Shown here one piece after another: positions 29,432-38,954 of a DNA stretch of 58,551 bases. A program made the translations under genes and the position numbers. The DNA comes from Bowdeniella nasicola (GTDB lineage: Bacteria > Actinomycetota > Actinomycetes > Actinomycetales > Actinomycetaceae): NCBI RefSeq assembly GCF_001907295.1, contig NZ_MQVR01000004.1, forward strand, positions 1 through 58,551, written 5' to 3'. The notes beneath the pieces are model-generated. The model saw only the letters and a program-made list of their open reading frames with translations. It made no database searches and was not told where the DNA came from. Numbering within the stretch: the stretch's first letter is position 1; each line of letters begins with the position of its first letter.

Positions 29432-31380
29432 TCCCGATGCTGGTCGCAGAGCGAGAGCCTGTACAGCGCTGCTCCCCCGCCGGAGTCGACCAGTTCAAAC
29501 CGGTCGATGTGGCGTCGGCCGATGCGCAGGCCCTCGTACTTGTTTTTCGCCTCGTTTTCTGGCCAGTATGTCCGCTCATCGGTGTAGTAGTAGTCGATTC
29601 CAAGCGACTGTAGCGTCGTACAGATGTGGTGGGACATGTTGAGCTTGTCGAAGTAGGCACCTACCTCGTAGCCCTTTTGTCCCCACGCGCCATCGAGGTG
29701 GTGGTACAGCACGTTGATATCGGCGATGCCATAGAGCAGGGCGGCACCCGTACGAGGGTCACCGATGACGCGGGCATTGGCCGGGAGCTTGTCCTTCAGC
29801 CGGTGCTGAAGCGCTACCTCTTCTGGGGAGATCAGCGCGTTGTAGCCGTCCTCATTCTTGAACTCATAGTTCAGCTTCAACAGCCAGTAGCCCTGGTTGT
29901 AGTTGAACCCATGCGTGGTGAGGCCAAGCGCACCGACCGTCACGACGGCTGCGGCTGTACGGAGCACGGCAGGGCGGTTCGCGGTGAACATGTCGACGAC
30001 CCAAGCGATACCGAGACCGACGAGGGGCGCAGCGACTACTGGCACAATCGCGCCGAGGCGCACCGGGTCGAAATACCACGGTGCGAGCAGACGGTAACCC
30101 GGCAAATGCACGACGGACGACAGGACGAACAAATAGGCAGCGGTCGCATAAGCGGGAATCAGCCAGCGGGCCTGCCGCGATCGCGCGGCCACGATGAGGC
30201 CGAGGATGAGCCCGACGAGTAGACCCCACTCCGGGACGGGATCACCGTAGCCCTGTTCGCTCAGTTGCGAGTCTGCAAAGACGCCAAAAAGCTCGCGACC
30301 AATCGTCCCGACGGGATCCCGCTCCCAGCTTTTGACAACCTCGAACAACGGCGATTTCCAGATCACGAATAGCATCGCCGGAGTGCCGATGAGGCCCAGC
30401 CAGGCAACGATGCGTTGCCAGCGATCGCTGATTGCTTCTCGCCGGGCGCGGATGAGGAAGAACAGCAGAATCCACCAGCCAACCGCGGTGGCAGCAAAGA
30501 TCGATGAAGGGTGGACCAACCCGAGACCAGCAAGCCCGACGATTGCCGCTACGAGGGCAACCAGCCCACCGCCATCGCCGCGTTTGGTGAAGCGGACGAG
30601 TGCCGCGAGCACGAGCGGCAGCACGACATAGGCGGCCATGACCGGCCAAAGCGTTCCATAGGAGGCAGGACGTTCCGGCAGCGAGGAAAAGCTCATCGCG
30701 GCGAACGCTCCGATAATCGGCGCAAAGCGCGAGGTCGGCATCAAAACCGACAGCAGCACCGCGACGCTGAACGGAAACAGGACGCTGCCGAGGACGACAG
30801 CCGCGGAATTCGTCGCGACGACGACGTCGGAGGTATAACTCAGCGCGACGAGGTCATGCCACCCGCCCGGATAGAACTGCGCATTGAGATCGACATTCGC
30901 GATCGCGCCGATAGCCGTCGACGATCCGTTGGATGTGTCGAGGATGTAACGGACTGCATTGATATGGAAAACACCGTCCCAGGTTTGGGGCGGAAGTTTC
31001 GGGTCGACGATCGCCTTCATTGCCGGCAGGATCCCAAACGGCGCCGCGAGCACGGTTCCGAGGAGCACGGGCCACGCGGGCGCCGAGATGGGGCGAACGA
31101 TGGGCCATCGCTTCTGCAGGACCAACGCGACGCCGGCTAAGGACATGAGACCGATGGCGACGACGAGCCCGAACGAGAGCTTCGTGAACGGGACGTCGGC
31201 GAAAGAGAAAACGACGGGCACCCACGCGATCGCGGCAAGAGAGATCAGGGGCGCAAATGCGAGGACTGCGAGCCCACGTACCCGTGCCGCGAGGAGTGCG
31301 AGTGCACCGGGTCCAATGAGCCAGGCCAGCACGAGCAGTGAGGACGGGATCGCTGCCAGCCAGTTGCTCACAATCGTCAT
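29428..31380 (-). CDS. DUF6541-like large membrane protein (copy 1)
   Basis: This ~650-residue protein has about 12-14 transmembrane helices followed by a soluble C-terminal region. ATG 31380 is preferred, because GGAAACGG precedes it and it lies 2 bp after the upstream stop; 31395 is possible. The C-terminal region contains ARVIGDPRTGAALLYG, then LGIDYYYTDER and ALYRLSLC, shared in spirit with the copies at 36990 and 49139. Members of this family occur in actinobacterial surface-glycan loci. The architecture (many helices plus an extracytoplasmic domain) suggests a GT-C glycosyltransferase or polymerase, but no catalytic residue is assigned. Confidence 0.8.
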   Translation of the reverse strand: MTIVSNWLAAIPSSLLVLAWLIGPGALALLAARVRGLAVLAFAPLISLAAIAWVPVVFSFADVPFTKLSFGLVVAIGLMSLAGVALVLQKRWPIVRPISAPAWPVLLGTVLAAPFGILPAMKAIVDPKLPPQTWDGVFHINAVRYILDTSNGSSTAIGAIANVDLNAQFYPGGWHDLVALSYTSDVVVATNSAAVVLGSVLFPFSVAVLLSVLMPTSRFAPIIGAFAAMSFSSLPERPASYGTLWPVMAAYVVLPLVLAALVRFTKRGDGGGLVALVAAIVGLAGLGLVHPSSIFAATAVGWWILLFFLIRARREAISDRWQRIVAWLGLIGTPAMLFVIWKSPLFEVVKSWERDPVGTIGRELFGVFADSQLSEQGYGDPVPEWGLLVGLILGLIVAARSRQARWLIPAYATAAYLFVLSSVVHLPGYRLLAPWYFDPVRLGAIVPVVAAPLVGLGIAWVVDMFTANRPAVLRTAAAVVTVGALGLTTHGFNYNQGYWLLKLNYEFKNEDGYNALISPEEVALQHRLKDKLPANARVIGDPRTGAALLYGIADINVLYHHLDGAWGQKGYEVGAYFDKLNMSHHICTTLQSLGIDYYYTDERTYWPENEAKNKYEGLRIGRRHIDRFELVDSGGGAALYRLSLCDQHRD

Positions 31381-31382
31381 CG

Positions 31383-32219
31383 CTACCGTTTCCATCCCGT
31401 GCTCATTGCGGTGCGGTACAGCACCTTCTTAATCCCTGCCGGGATGAGTCGATACCCGCCGCGGACCGCGATGTTGCGCACGAACTGCATCGGCGAGGTG
31501 ATGCCTGCTTCTAACATCGCGCGCTGGAGCTGGACTTCGGCACGCACCATGTCGAGCCCGCCACGACGCGAGTATGCGCCTGCCCCAACGCGGTAGCGCA
31601 CGAGGATATCGGGAACGTTCGCGACGCGGGCTCCGGCGTGCACCATGCGTGCGAACAGCCAGTAGTCTTCCATCTTCGTCAGGTCGTCATATCCCCCCGC
31701 CGCGTTGACGGCGGCGGCGCGGAAGACAACGGACGGATGGTTAAACGGGTCTCGCAGGGGCAGGACATCGCGAATGTCCTCGGCTGTCATCGGCAGTCGA
31801 CGTACAAGTCCGGTTTCGGACTCATCGGCCTGGAACTCCGCGATTCCCGCACCGAGGAGATCGAGGTCCGTCATGAGCGGGATCTGGACCGCGAATCGGT
31901 TCGGGAGGCAGATGTCATCGGCGTCGGCACGCGCGATAACGTCATGCTCGCAGTGTTTGAGTCCTTCGCGCAGTGCGCGGGCGAGGCCAACGTTGTCTGG
32001 CAGCGGCACGACATCGACGCGGATTCCGCCGGTGATCTCTTCGGCGCGGGCAAGGACGCGAGAAATCTCGGTCGGCACTGGACCGTCACGCACGATGACG
32101 ATCTGGTCTGGTTTGAGTTCCTGGTCAACGCTGACGGACTGCAGCGCCCGGGTTAAAAAGACGGCGTTGTCTCCGCGGTAGACCGCCATGAGAACGGAAA
32201 ACTGCGGGAGGTTAGCCAT
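31383..32219 (-). CDS. GT2 family glycosyltransferase
   Basis: This 278-residue GT-A enzyme has FSVLMAVYRGDNAVFLTRAL, the nucleotide-binding IVIVRDGP, and the metal-binding DxD region ARADADDICLPNRF. NHPSVVFRAAAVNAAGGYD and KMEDYWLFARM form the acceptor side, as in O-antigen and capsule GT2 enzymes. It overlaps the upstream GlfT1-like gene by 8 bp and is followed 2 bp later by the DUF6541-like gene, so these form one operon with the nucleotide-sugar dehydrogenase. Donor and linkage unknown. Confidence 0.9.
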   Translation of the reverse strand: MANLPQFSVLMAVYRGDNAVFLTRALQSVSVDQELKPDQIVIVRDGPVPTEISRVLARAEEITGGIRVDVVPLPDNVGLARALREGLKHCEHDVIARADADDICLPNRFAVQIPLMTDLDLLGAGIAEFQADESETGLVRRLPMTAEDIRDVLPLRDPFNHPSVVFRAAAVNAAGGYDDLTKMEDYWLFARMVHAGARVANVPDILVRYRVGAGAYSRRGGLDMVRAEVQLQRAMLEAGITSPMQFVRNIAVRGGYRLIPAGIKKVLYRTAMSTGWKR

Positions 32220-33162
32220 GGATACGCCCCGCGCGGGCCTGGATCACTCGCACCTCATCGGCGACCGGAGTGTTCGCAAGTACGACCTCGACGGGCGTAG
32301 GTGCCTTCCCGGCGTCCTTCATCCCGCGGCGCGCGTGCTTCAACAGAGTGCCACGCTGCCCCGACGCGTAGACAGTCTGGCCCCAACGCAGGACCGAGCG
32401 GCCGCCGTACAGGAGCCGCTCGACCGGACCGAAAGCTTCCGAGCGGGTGAACAACCAGATCTTGTTGCGGACCTCGTTGTAGAACCTGGCTCCCGGGTCG
32501 GTCTCGGAGGCTCCGAACGTGCGGGTGAGATGGTGGACGACCGAGTCGGGGACGAACAGCCCCACGCGGTAGCGCAGCAGCCGGGCCGTGTACTCGAAAT
32601 CGTCGTTCCACAAGAAGAAATCCGCCTCGGGCAGGCCATCTTCCCAGATCGCGCGCGCGTCGATGAGGATCGAAACGAACGAAGCCGAACGGATCTGACG
32701 GGCACCGATAGCGCGGGCCGCCGCGATGAGCTCGCGGCTGGCACCAGGTCTGTTACGCGGCGTGTTCATCGGGTGCTCGCGGCCATCGGACCATACGGCC
32801 CGCGACGCGAGGATCGCTGGCGTGCCGGGATAGTCCGTGCGCGCCTTCAGCAGCGCCGACAGCGCCGTTGGCGTGGGGATCGTGTCATCATCCATGACCC
32901 AAACGAGGTCAGCGTCGTGCTGGACAACAGCCCGCGCCATTCCGGCCGCAAAGCCGCCCGCTCCCCCGAAGTTTTCCGTCATCGTCACGACCTCGGTGAC
33001 GACATCGTGGGCTCGTGCGAGCTCACCGGAGTCATCGGTCGAGGCATTGTCGATCACGACAACGCCGTCAACGGGTCGGTCCTGACTCGCCAGTCCGTCG
33101 AGTGTCTGAGCGAGGAGGTCGCGGCGGTTGTACGCCACGACGACAGCGATCACGGAAGTCAT
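32212..33162 (-). CDS. GT2 glycosyltransferase, second GlfT1-like copy
   Basis: This 316-residue enzyme has AVVVAYNRRDLLAQTLDGLA, VIDNASTDDSGE, NFGGAGGFAAGMARAV and the motif WVMDDDTIPTPTAL. It is clearly paralogous to the enzyme at 22582 and belongs to the GlfT1-like group, so it may use UDP-galactofuranose, or another furanose or rhamnose donor. It lies 21 bp downstream of the nucleotide-sugar dehydrogenase. A galactofuranose or deoxysugar residue in the second polysaccharide is therefore possible, but this is inference. Confidence 0.86.
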   Translation of the reverse strand: MTSVIAVVVAYNRRDLLAQTLDGLASQDRPVDGVVVIDNASTDDSGELARAHDVVTEVVTMTENFGGAGGFAAGMARAVVQHDADLVWVMDDDTIPTPTALSALLKARTDYPGTPAILASRAVWSDGREHPMNTPRNRPGASRELIAAARAIGARQIRSASFVSILIDARAIWEDGLPEADFFLWNDDFEYTARLLRYRVGLFVPDSVVHHLTRTFGASETDPGARFYNEVRNKIWLFTRSEAFGPVERLLYGGRSVLRWGQTVYASGQRGTLLKHARRGMKDAGKAPTPVEVVLANTPVADEVRVIQARAGRIHG

Positions 33163-33183
33163 GGAATCCCTTACGGCTGGCCG

Positions 33184-34482
33184 TTAGTTCGCGGCGTCGC
33201 CGATGACGAGGCGCGGCGTTCCCTTCCACAGCTCCGCCGAGGTCACGCGACGGCCGTCGAACAGGAGCTTGATGCCGGGGAAATCGGCCGGCTTGATCTC
33301 GGCGTACTCGGGGTGGTCCGCCTGGACGATGACAGCGTCGACATCCTCACCGAAGTGGTAGGGCTGCCAGCCGAAGCCTTCGATTTCCTCATCGGAATAC
33401 ATCGGGTCGTGCACGGCGACCTTTGCGCCGCGCTCGGCGAGTTCGGTCACCGTGCGGAAGACGCCGGAGAACGCCGTCTCCTTGACCTTGCCTCGGTAGG
33501 ACGCGCCCAAGACCGCGACCTTGGCGTCCTTGAGCTCGCCGAGGACCTCTTCGACGCGCTGCACGACGTAAACAGGCATCTCGGCGTTGAACTGGCGCGC
33601 GGTCCGCACGACGGACGCGTCGGGGTCGGTCGACAGGTACAGGCGCGGGTAGACGGGGATGCAGTGGCCACCGACGGCGATGCCGGGCAGGTGGATGTGC
33701 GAATACGGCTGGGAGTTGCAGGCCTCGATGACCTTGTTGACGTCGATGCCGACCTTGTCGGCGTAGACGGCGAACTGGTTCGCGAGACCAATGTTGACAT
33801 CGCGGTAGGTGGTCTCGGCGAGCTTGGCCATTTCGGCCGCCTCGGCGCTACCCATGTCCCACACGCCGTTCGGCTTCGGCAGGTCGTCGCGCTCGTCGAA
33901 GGACAGGACTGCCTCGTAGAACTCAATCGCGCGCTTGGTGCCTTCTTCGCTCAGGCCGCCAACGAGCTTCGGGTACTTGCGAAGGTCTTCGAACACGCGG
34001 CCGGTGAGGACGCGCTCGGGCGAGAACACGAGGTGGAAGTCGTGGCCTTCCTTGAGGCCGGAGCCTTCCTCAATCAGCGGACGCCAGCGGTTGCGGGTCG
34101 TGCCGACCGGCAGCGTGGTCTCATACGAGATGAGCGTGCCCGGGCTCATGTGTTTGGAGAAGGAACGCGTCGCCGCATCCATCCAGGCGAAGTCCGGCTC
34201 CCAGGTCTCGTCGTTGACGAACAGCGGCACCACGATCACGATCGCTTCGGCACCCGGAATCGCCTCGGAGTAGTCGGTAGTCGCACGCAGCTTGCCCGCC
34301 GGCACGAGCTCGGAGAGCTTTTCCTGCAGGTGCGCTTCGCCGGGGAACGGCTCCTTGGCCTCGTTGATCGAAGCGACGGTCTGCTCGTTTACATCAACGC
34401 CAATGACTTCATGTCCGGCGTCGGCAAACTGCACGGCCAGCGGCAGGCCGATCTTTCCCATGGCGACAACTGCAATACGCAT
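33184..34482 (-). CDS. Nucleotide-sugar dehydrogenase (WbpA/WecC-type)
   Basis: This 432-residue UDP-sugar 6-dehydrogenase oxidises the C6 alcohol of a UDP-HexNAc to a uronic acid with two NAD+. The N-terminal Rossmann domain starts IAVVAMGKIGLPLAVQFA; GTTR and FSPERV follow, and the catalytic cysteine is Cys274 in GGHCIPVYP. The C-terminal NAD-binding domain contains VLGASYRGKVKETAFSG. It resembles UDP-GlcNAc (WbpA) or UDP-ManNAc (WecC) dehydrogenases more than UDP-glucose dehydrogenase. With the genes at 35922, 45283, 46273 and 47373 it can supply a diacetamido-uronic acid donor. ATG is preceded by AAGGAG. Confidence 0.9.
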   Translation of the reverse strand: MRIAVVAMGKIGLPLAVQFADAGHEVIGVDVNEQTVASINEAKEPFPGEAHLQEKLSELVPAGKLRATTDYSEAIPGAEAIVIVVPLFVNDETWEPDFAWMDAATRSFSKHMSPGTLISYETTLPVGTTRNRWRPLIEEGSGLKEGHDFHLVFSPERVLTGRVFEDLRKYPKLVGGLSEEGTKRAIEFYEAVLSFDERDDLPKPNGVWDMGSAEAAEMAKLAETTYRDVNIGLANQFAVYADKVGIDVNKVIEACNSQPYSHIHLPGIAVGGHCIPVYPRLYLSTDPDASVVRTARQFNAEMPVYVVQRVEEVLGELKDAKVAVLGASYRGKVKETAFSGVFRTVTELAERGAKVAVHDPMYSDEEIEGFGWQPYHFGEDVDAVIVQADHPEYAEIKPADFPGIKLLFDGRRVTSAELWKGTPRLVIGDAAN

Positions 34483-34619
34483 GCGCGCTACTCCTTAATT
34501 TCAGACAACGCCCCCTGGCACGGTCACTAGTCAGTGTAACCATCACACTCGCGCACTGCGGAAAAGCCGGGCCTGTGGCGGTAAGGTCGAGTCAGCAAAA
34601 TATCGCAGAAGGAGACGAT
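34483..34619. promoter_or_regulatory. Divergent promoter region between dehydrogenase and flippase genes
   Basis: This 137-bp region separates the minus-strand sugar-dehydrogenase operon from the plus-strand flippase-epimerase operon. It holds strong ribosome-binding sites at each end (AAGGAG on both strands). The centre (ACTAGTCAGTGTAACCATCA, about 34526-34545) is less GC-rich than its surroundings. No clear -35/-10 pair or operator was identified. Confidence 0.4.
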
Positions 34620-35912
34620 GTGCGCGAGCGCTGGAAGACGTTGACGGTGAAATATCCGATCCTCGTCTCGATTTCCACGTTGCTGTCGGGAACGATGGTG
34701 GCGCAGCTCATCGGCATTCTTACCCAGCCAATCCTTGGGCGCATCTACACTGAAGAACAGTTCGGCCTGCACGCTATCCTCCTCGCGATCCCCCTCACCG
34801 TGGTCGCCGTCGGCGCGCTGCGCTACGACATGGCGATCATGTTGCCGTCCGATGAGAGTGAAAGCCGTCGGCTGCTGCGAGCATCCCTCGCTATCATCGG
34901 CATCCTCTCGCTGCTTACAACACTGGTCACGTGGGTATTCCGAACTCCGATCTCTGAACTGGTCAATGCACCCGAGCTCGCGCCCTGGCTGCCCATTAGC
35001 GGCCTGATCGTCGCAACTCTCGGTGGTATCGGGACGATCACGTTCTGGCTCAATCGCCAGCTCGAGTACGGCACCATCTCTCGTAACCGCATGTTGATGG
35101 CCGGAGCCCAGGCTGGCGGCCAGATTGGCGCCCACTACGTCGGACTTGGCGGGCTCTTCGGCCTCGTTTGGGGTCAGATACTCGCCCAGGGCGCAGCGAT
35201 TGGTCTGCTTGCGCACCGAGCGCGGGACGCGATCTTCACACCCTCCGGCTGCACAACGCCACTCAAGGAGCTATTCAGCCGGTATAAGAAGATGCCGCTG
35301 CTTAACGCGCCGAACGCGCTCGTCGATGCCTTCCGGATTAACGGAATCGTCGTGTTGCTTGGCATGGCCTATTCCGCTGCCATCGTCGGCCAGTTCGGGA
35401 GGTCCTGGGGCCTGATGCAAGCCCCCGTAACCCTCATCGCCGGCGCGATCAGCCAGGTCTTCTACCAGCGCTTTGCCACGGCGAAGCGGGGCGAGTTGTA
35501 CAAGCTCGTGCGCCTATCGGTACTCGTCGCCATCGGAGCCGCGGCAATCCCCTTCCTCATCCTGTTCGTTATTGCTCCGTGGCTTGTCCCCTGGTTCCTT
35601 GGCCCAACTTGGGAACTTGCGGGCGTCATTTCCCAGGCGTTGATCCCGTGGCTCTTCATCATGGTCGCGACTTCGCCGATTTCGACGGTGTTCGTCGTCG
35701 TTAATCGCCAGCAGGACATGCTCATGTTCGCGATCGCCTACGCTCTCATCCCGCTTTCGCTCATCTTTCTATTCGGCGCAAAGCTCGATATTGTGGCCAT
35801 GATGTGGCTCATTTCCGCCACGATGAGCATCATGCTCATCGGCTTGACCGCACTCACCCTCTGGGTCGCGCACCGCTTCGATCACGGTGAAGAGACCTAC
35901 GAAGTTGAATAG
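34620..35912 (+). CDS. Wzx-type oligosaccharide flippase
   Basis: This 430-residue polytopic protein has about 12 transmembrane helices and belongs to the MATE/MOP polysaccharide flippase group. It has LLSGTMVAQLIGILTQPILG near the start and RIYTEEQFGLHAI, typical of Wzx-like proteins. GTG at 34620 is chosen because AAGGAG lies 7 bp upstream and homology begins there. The overlapping ATG at 34618 is out of frame and soon stops, and the open frame from 34575 adds no homology. It should flip a lipid-linked repeat unit of the amino-uronic-acid polysaccharide, separate from the ABC route used for galactan. Confidence 0.88.
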   Translation: MRERWKTLTVKYPILVSISTLLSGTMVAQLIGILTQPILGRIYTEEQFGLHAILLAIPLTVVAVGALRYDMAIMLPSDESESRRLLRASLAIIGILSLLTTLVTWVFRTPISELVNAPELAPWLPISGLIVATLGGIGTITFWLNRQLEYGTISRNRMLMAGAQAGGQIGAHYVGLGGLFGLVWGQILAQGAAIGLLAHRARDAIFTPSGCTTPLKELFSRYKKMPLLNAPNALVDAFRINGIVVLLGMAYSAAIVGQFGRSWGLMQAPVTLIAGAISQVFYQRFATAKRGELYKLVRLSVLVAIGAAAIPFLILFVIAPWLVPWFLGPTWELAGVISQALIPWLFIMVATSPISTVFVVVNRQQDMLMFAIAYALIPLSLIFLFGAKLDIVAMMWLISATMSIMLIGLTALTLWVAHRFDHGEETYEVE

Positions 35913-35921
35913 GAAGACAAC

Positions 35922-36983
35922 ATGAAGATCCTGTCAGTCGTCGGTGCCCGCCCCCAGTTTGTGAAGCTCGCTCCGATCGCGAAAGCGATGGCCGCTGCCG
36001 GCGTCGACCACGTGATTTGCCATACCGGCCAGCACTACGACCCGATGCTCTCGGATGTGTTCTTCGAGGATCTGGGGATCCCCGCTCCCGATGTGCACCT
36101 CGGTGTCGGATCGGCGAGCCACGGCAAGCAGACAGGTGGCATCCTCGCCGCAATGGATGACGTTCTCGCCGAGCACGAGCCCGACTGGGTCCTGGTCTAC
36201 GGTGATACCAACTCGACCGTCGCGGCAGCCCTCGCTGCGGTCAAACAACACATCAAGGTTGCCCACCTCGAGGCAGGCCTGCGCTCCTTCAACCGTCGCA
36301 TGCCCGAGGAACACAACCGGGTTCTAACCGATCATTGCGCTGACCTCCTGCTCGCTCCCACAACCGTCGCGGCCGAGCATCTGGAGCGGGAAGGCCTCGC
36401 CGAGCGCACGATCGTCGTCGGCGATGTGATGACCGACGTCCTCTATCAGGTCCGCGATGCCGTCGCCGATAAGCCTTCCCCGATCGGGGCTGAGCTCGGG
36501 CTCGAGGACGGCACATACTCCGTTGCAACCATCCACCGCGCGGAGAACACCGATGACCCACAGCGTCTTGCGGCCGTATTGGAATCTCTCGGGCGAGTCG
36601 ATCACCCGGTCGTGCTGCTCGCGCACCCGCGCCTGGTCGCGAAATGCGAGGCCCACGGCCTCGACATCAACCAAGGCAACCTCCGTTCACACGCTCCGCT
36701 TGCCTATCCCGACCTCGTCGCGTCGTGCTTGAAGGCTCGCGGTATCGTCACTGACTCTGGTGGTCTGCAGAAGGAAGCCTTCCTCCTGCGCGTACCCGCC
36801 ACGACTGTGCGGCCCGAAACCGAATGGGTTGAGACCGTTGAGCTCGGCTGGAACGTCTTGGTGGAGCCGGGCGATGCGCTCACGGCTGCCGCGACGCGCC
36901 CGCGCCCCGAAGACACCGACGAACAGCCCTACGGCGATGGCAACGCGGCTGAGCGCGTTGCCGCCGAGTTACTGCGGGCCTAA
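35922..36983 (+). CDS. UDP-N-acetylglucosamine 2-epimerase family enzyme (WbpI/WecB-type)
   Basis: This 353-residue GT-B-fold epimerase has KILSVVGARPQFVKLAPIAK, HTGQHYDPMLSDVFFEDLGI, YGDTNSTVAAALAA, HLEAGLRSFNRRMPEEHNR and the HRAENTDD loop. The phrases LGVGSASHGKQTGGIL and RSFNRRMPEE are closer to WbpI/WlbD, which epimerise UDP-GlcNAc(3NAc)A to the manno form, than to classical WecB with its RTGDLYSPWPEE-type segment. It follows the flippase by 9 bp. Whether it acts on UDP-GlcNAc or on the 3-acetamido uronic acid needs assay; the pathway genes at 45283-47972 favour the latter. Confidence 0.88.
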   Translation: MKILSVVGARPQFVKLAPIAKAMAAAGVDHVICHTGQHYDPMLSDVFFEDLGIPAPDVHLGVGSASHGKQTGGILAAMDDVLAEHEPDWVLVYGDTNSTVAAALAAVKQHIKVAHLEAGLRSFNRRMPEEHNRVLTDHCADLLLAPTTVAAEHLEREGLAERTIVVGDVMTDVLYQVRDAVADKPSPIGAELGLEDGTYSVATIHRAENTDDPQRLAAVLESLGRVDHPVVLLAHPRLVAKCEAHGLDINQGNLRSHAPLAYPDLVASCLKARGIVTDSGGLQKEAFLLRVPATTVRPETEWVETVELGWNVLVEPGDALTAAATRPRPEDTDEQPYGDGNAAERVAAELLRA

Positions 36984-36989
36984 CAGCCG

Positions 36990-38933
36990 CTACTTATTAC
37001 AAGCGTCGATCCGGTACAGGGTTGCGCTGCCCCCGGATGCAAGCTTGGTGAAGCCCTTTGACGTGTCGACGCCGTAGAGCCCCGGACGCAGTTCATCGGT
37101 GTAGCCACCGTTGTAGTAGCGCGCCTTGTCATCGTAGAAGTACTTGATCCCGTGGTCGTTCAGGATCTTACAGATGAATGGGTCAGAATCGATTAGGCGG
37201 AACCGCTGCAGTAAGAACGCGTCAAGCCCGGTCTGGGGATAGTTCGGGTAAGGCCACACCACTCGAATGTTGGAGAGCGGCTGGAGCAGCGCCGCACCTG
37301 CAGCGGGATCCCCGAGTACGTAGGCGTCCTTCGGCAGGATGTCCGCCGCAGACTTGATCATCTCGACTTCTTCAGGAGTGGCGAGATAGCGGACGTTATC
37401 CTCACTCGGATTAAAGGTCGTCTTGGTGTCGTGGGCGACACCCTTGAAGCCGTACGCCGTGACGGCAAGCATAATGACGGTGCAGACGCCAAGAGTTCTC
37501 GTGAGAGGAATCTCCGTGAGTTTCCACTGTCGTTTTGCGAGCCACGAGGCAGCTTCGTAGAACAGGATCCCTAGCATGGGAACAAGGAAAATCGCCGCCG
37601 CAAACTCTGCCCGGTTGGGATTCGAGTAGTACAGCGCGGTTAGGTGGCTAATGCCGTCGATGGGCAGGTAGCTTCCCAGGACAATGAGCCACTGGGAGAA
37701 CCACGCGATGACGAGCGCGTGGCGGCGCTTGCGCCAGGCGACGAAGATAGCAGCGAGCGTAAGGACGCAGACGGCCGCGTAGAACAAGACGGCGTAGGCT
37801 CCCCCGCCCGGAAGGAACATCGACGTCGAGAAAAAGACCTTAGCGATAATGTTGTCCCACTCAACTTTTGGGAAGCGAGCGAAGTAGTATCGCTGTGGTC
37901 CCGGAAGGATCATGAAAAGGTAGGCTGCGGCGACGAAAAACGCCGCAAGAGCGACGACGCCAACCCCCCTCGCATATCGCTTGTTCTGCAGATCCAGCCA
38001 GCCGCGCCACAGGAGGTAGGCGACAACGAGCGCAAACAGCGGAATCGACAGCGGTAGGAAAACCGAGGGATGGACCGCGAATACGCCGATGAGCGGTAGC
38101 AAGAAGATCCCGAACGTGAGCACTATTCGCCGGATGCTTGTCTTGCCGAGATTGTCGATGATCGCGCCAATCAACCCGGGGAGCGCAGCAAAGGCTAAAA
38201 CGAATGGCCACAATGTCGTCGCAAGCGCCAGTCGAGTCAGAGCGAGAGGCGCGAACGAAGCCGCAAGCAGGCCCCAAGGGTAAACCTTCTCTTCCTTCGC
38301 AGCGACCATTGCGAAAGCCGCCGCACCGAGGAGGAAGATCAGCGGAGTCACGACGAGCGACGCATTGGTCACGGCAAGGGTGTCCTGCGGCCCAACGGTG
38401 ACCAGCGAAAGCAGCGCATGCCAGGCGTTGGGATAATACCAAGGAAGCGGGTCAATTCCAGCCATCGTGGCATTCGACTCGAGCGGAGAAGCATTGCCTG
38501 TCCGCTCCATCAGCCACAGCTGGTTGTAGTGGTAGTTCGAATCCCCACCCTGGACCGGGTTTGACGCGTTGGAGGTCAAGACGATCGGTGCAATGGCGAT
38601 CAGCCATATCACTAGGGCAAAAGCCAGCATCTGCCAGTCATAACGATTCCGCCACAACGAGAGGTCTGGCCTCCACTTACGGGTAATAACCCCGTGAACC
38701 CCGAATGCTACAGCGGCAGCGACCACGGTGGCGATGATAAACGGGATGAGGCCCCACCGTATGGGCAGCTGAGGCTGTATCGCGGACAGAAGCGCCACGA
38801 TCCCAAAGGTCCAGGCAGGGGCCTGGGCAACCGCTAGCAGCGGGCGGGTCGCGGGTCGCCCCGCGAGGACGAGGAGCAGGCCCGGCAGGAAAGTAATGAG
38901 GACGATTGAGGAAATCTCAGGGAGATACCTCAT
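36990..38933 (-). CDS. DUF6541-like large membrane protein (copy 2)
   Basis: This ~647-residue protein has about 12-14 transmembrane helices and a soluble C-terminal region that contains YVLGDPAAGAALLQPLSN, then HGIKYFYDD and TLYRIDAC. These match the positions of the corresponding phrases in the copies at 29428 and 49139. Start is ATG 38933 or a TTG at 38948, and neither has a strong ribosome-binding site. It is the last gene of a minus-strand run of glycosyltransferases (43513 to 36990). It may be a membrane glycosyltransferase or a polymerase; no enzymatic role is established. Confidence 0.8.
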   Translation of the reverse strand: MRYLPEISSIVLITFLPGLLLVLAGRPATRPLLAVAQAPAWTFGIVALLSAIQPQLPIRWGLIPFIIATVVAAAVAFGVHGVITRKWRPDLSLWRNRYDWQMLAFALVIWLIAIAPIVLTSNASNPVQGGDSNYHYNQLWLMERTGNASPLESNATMAGIDPLPWYYPNAWHALLSLVTVGPQDTLAVTNASLVVTPLIFLLGAAAFAMVAAKEEKVYPWGLLAASFAPLALTRLALATTLWPFVLAFAALPGLIGAIIDNLGKTSIRRIVLTFGIFLLPLIGVFAVHPSVFLPLSIPLFALVVAYLLWRGWLDLQNKRYARGVGVVALAAFFVAAAYLFMILPGPQRYYFARFPKVEWDNIIAKVFFSTSMFLPGGGAYAVLFYAAVCVLTLAAIFVAWRKRRHALVIAWFSQWLIVLGSYLPIDGISHLTALYYSNPNRAEFAAAIFLVPMLGILFYEAASWLAKRQWKLTEIPLTRTLGVCTVIMLAVTAYGFKGVAHDTKTTFNPSEDNVRYLATPEEVEMIKSAADILPKDAYVLGDPAAGAALLQPLSNIRVVWPYPNYPQTGLDAFLLQRFRLIDSDPFICKILNDHGIKYFYDDKARYYNGGYTDELRPGLYGVDTSKGFTKLASGGSATLYRIDACNK

Positions 38934-38954
38934 CCACGAAAGCAGCAAAGTCCG

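Noticed and set aside
32188-34530. 780-codon plus-strand frame opposite the GlfT1-like and dehydrogenase genes
   Set aside because: The minus-strand genes have clear catalytic motifs over the same DNA; the frame is a third-position GC artefact.
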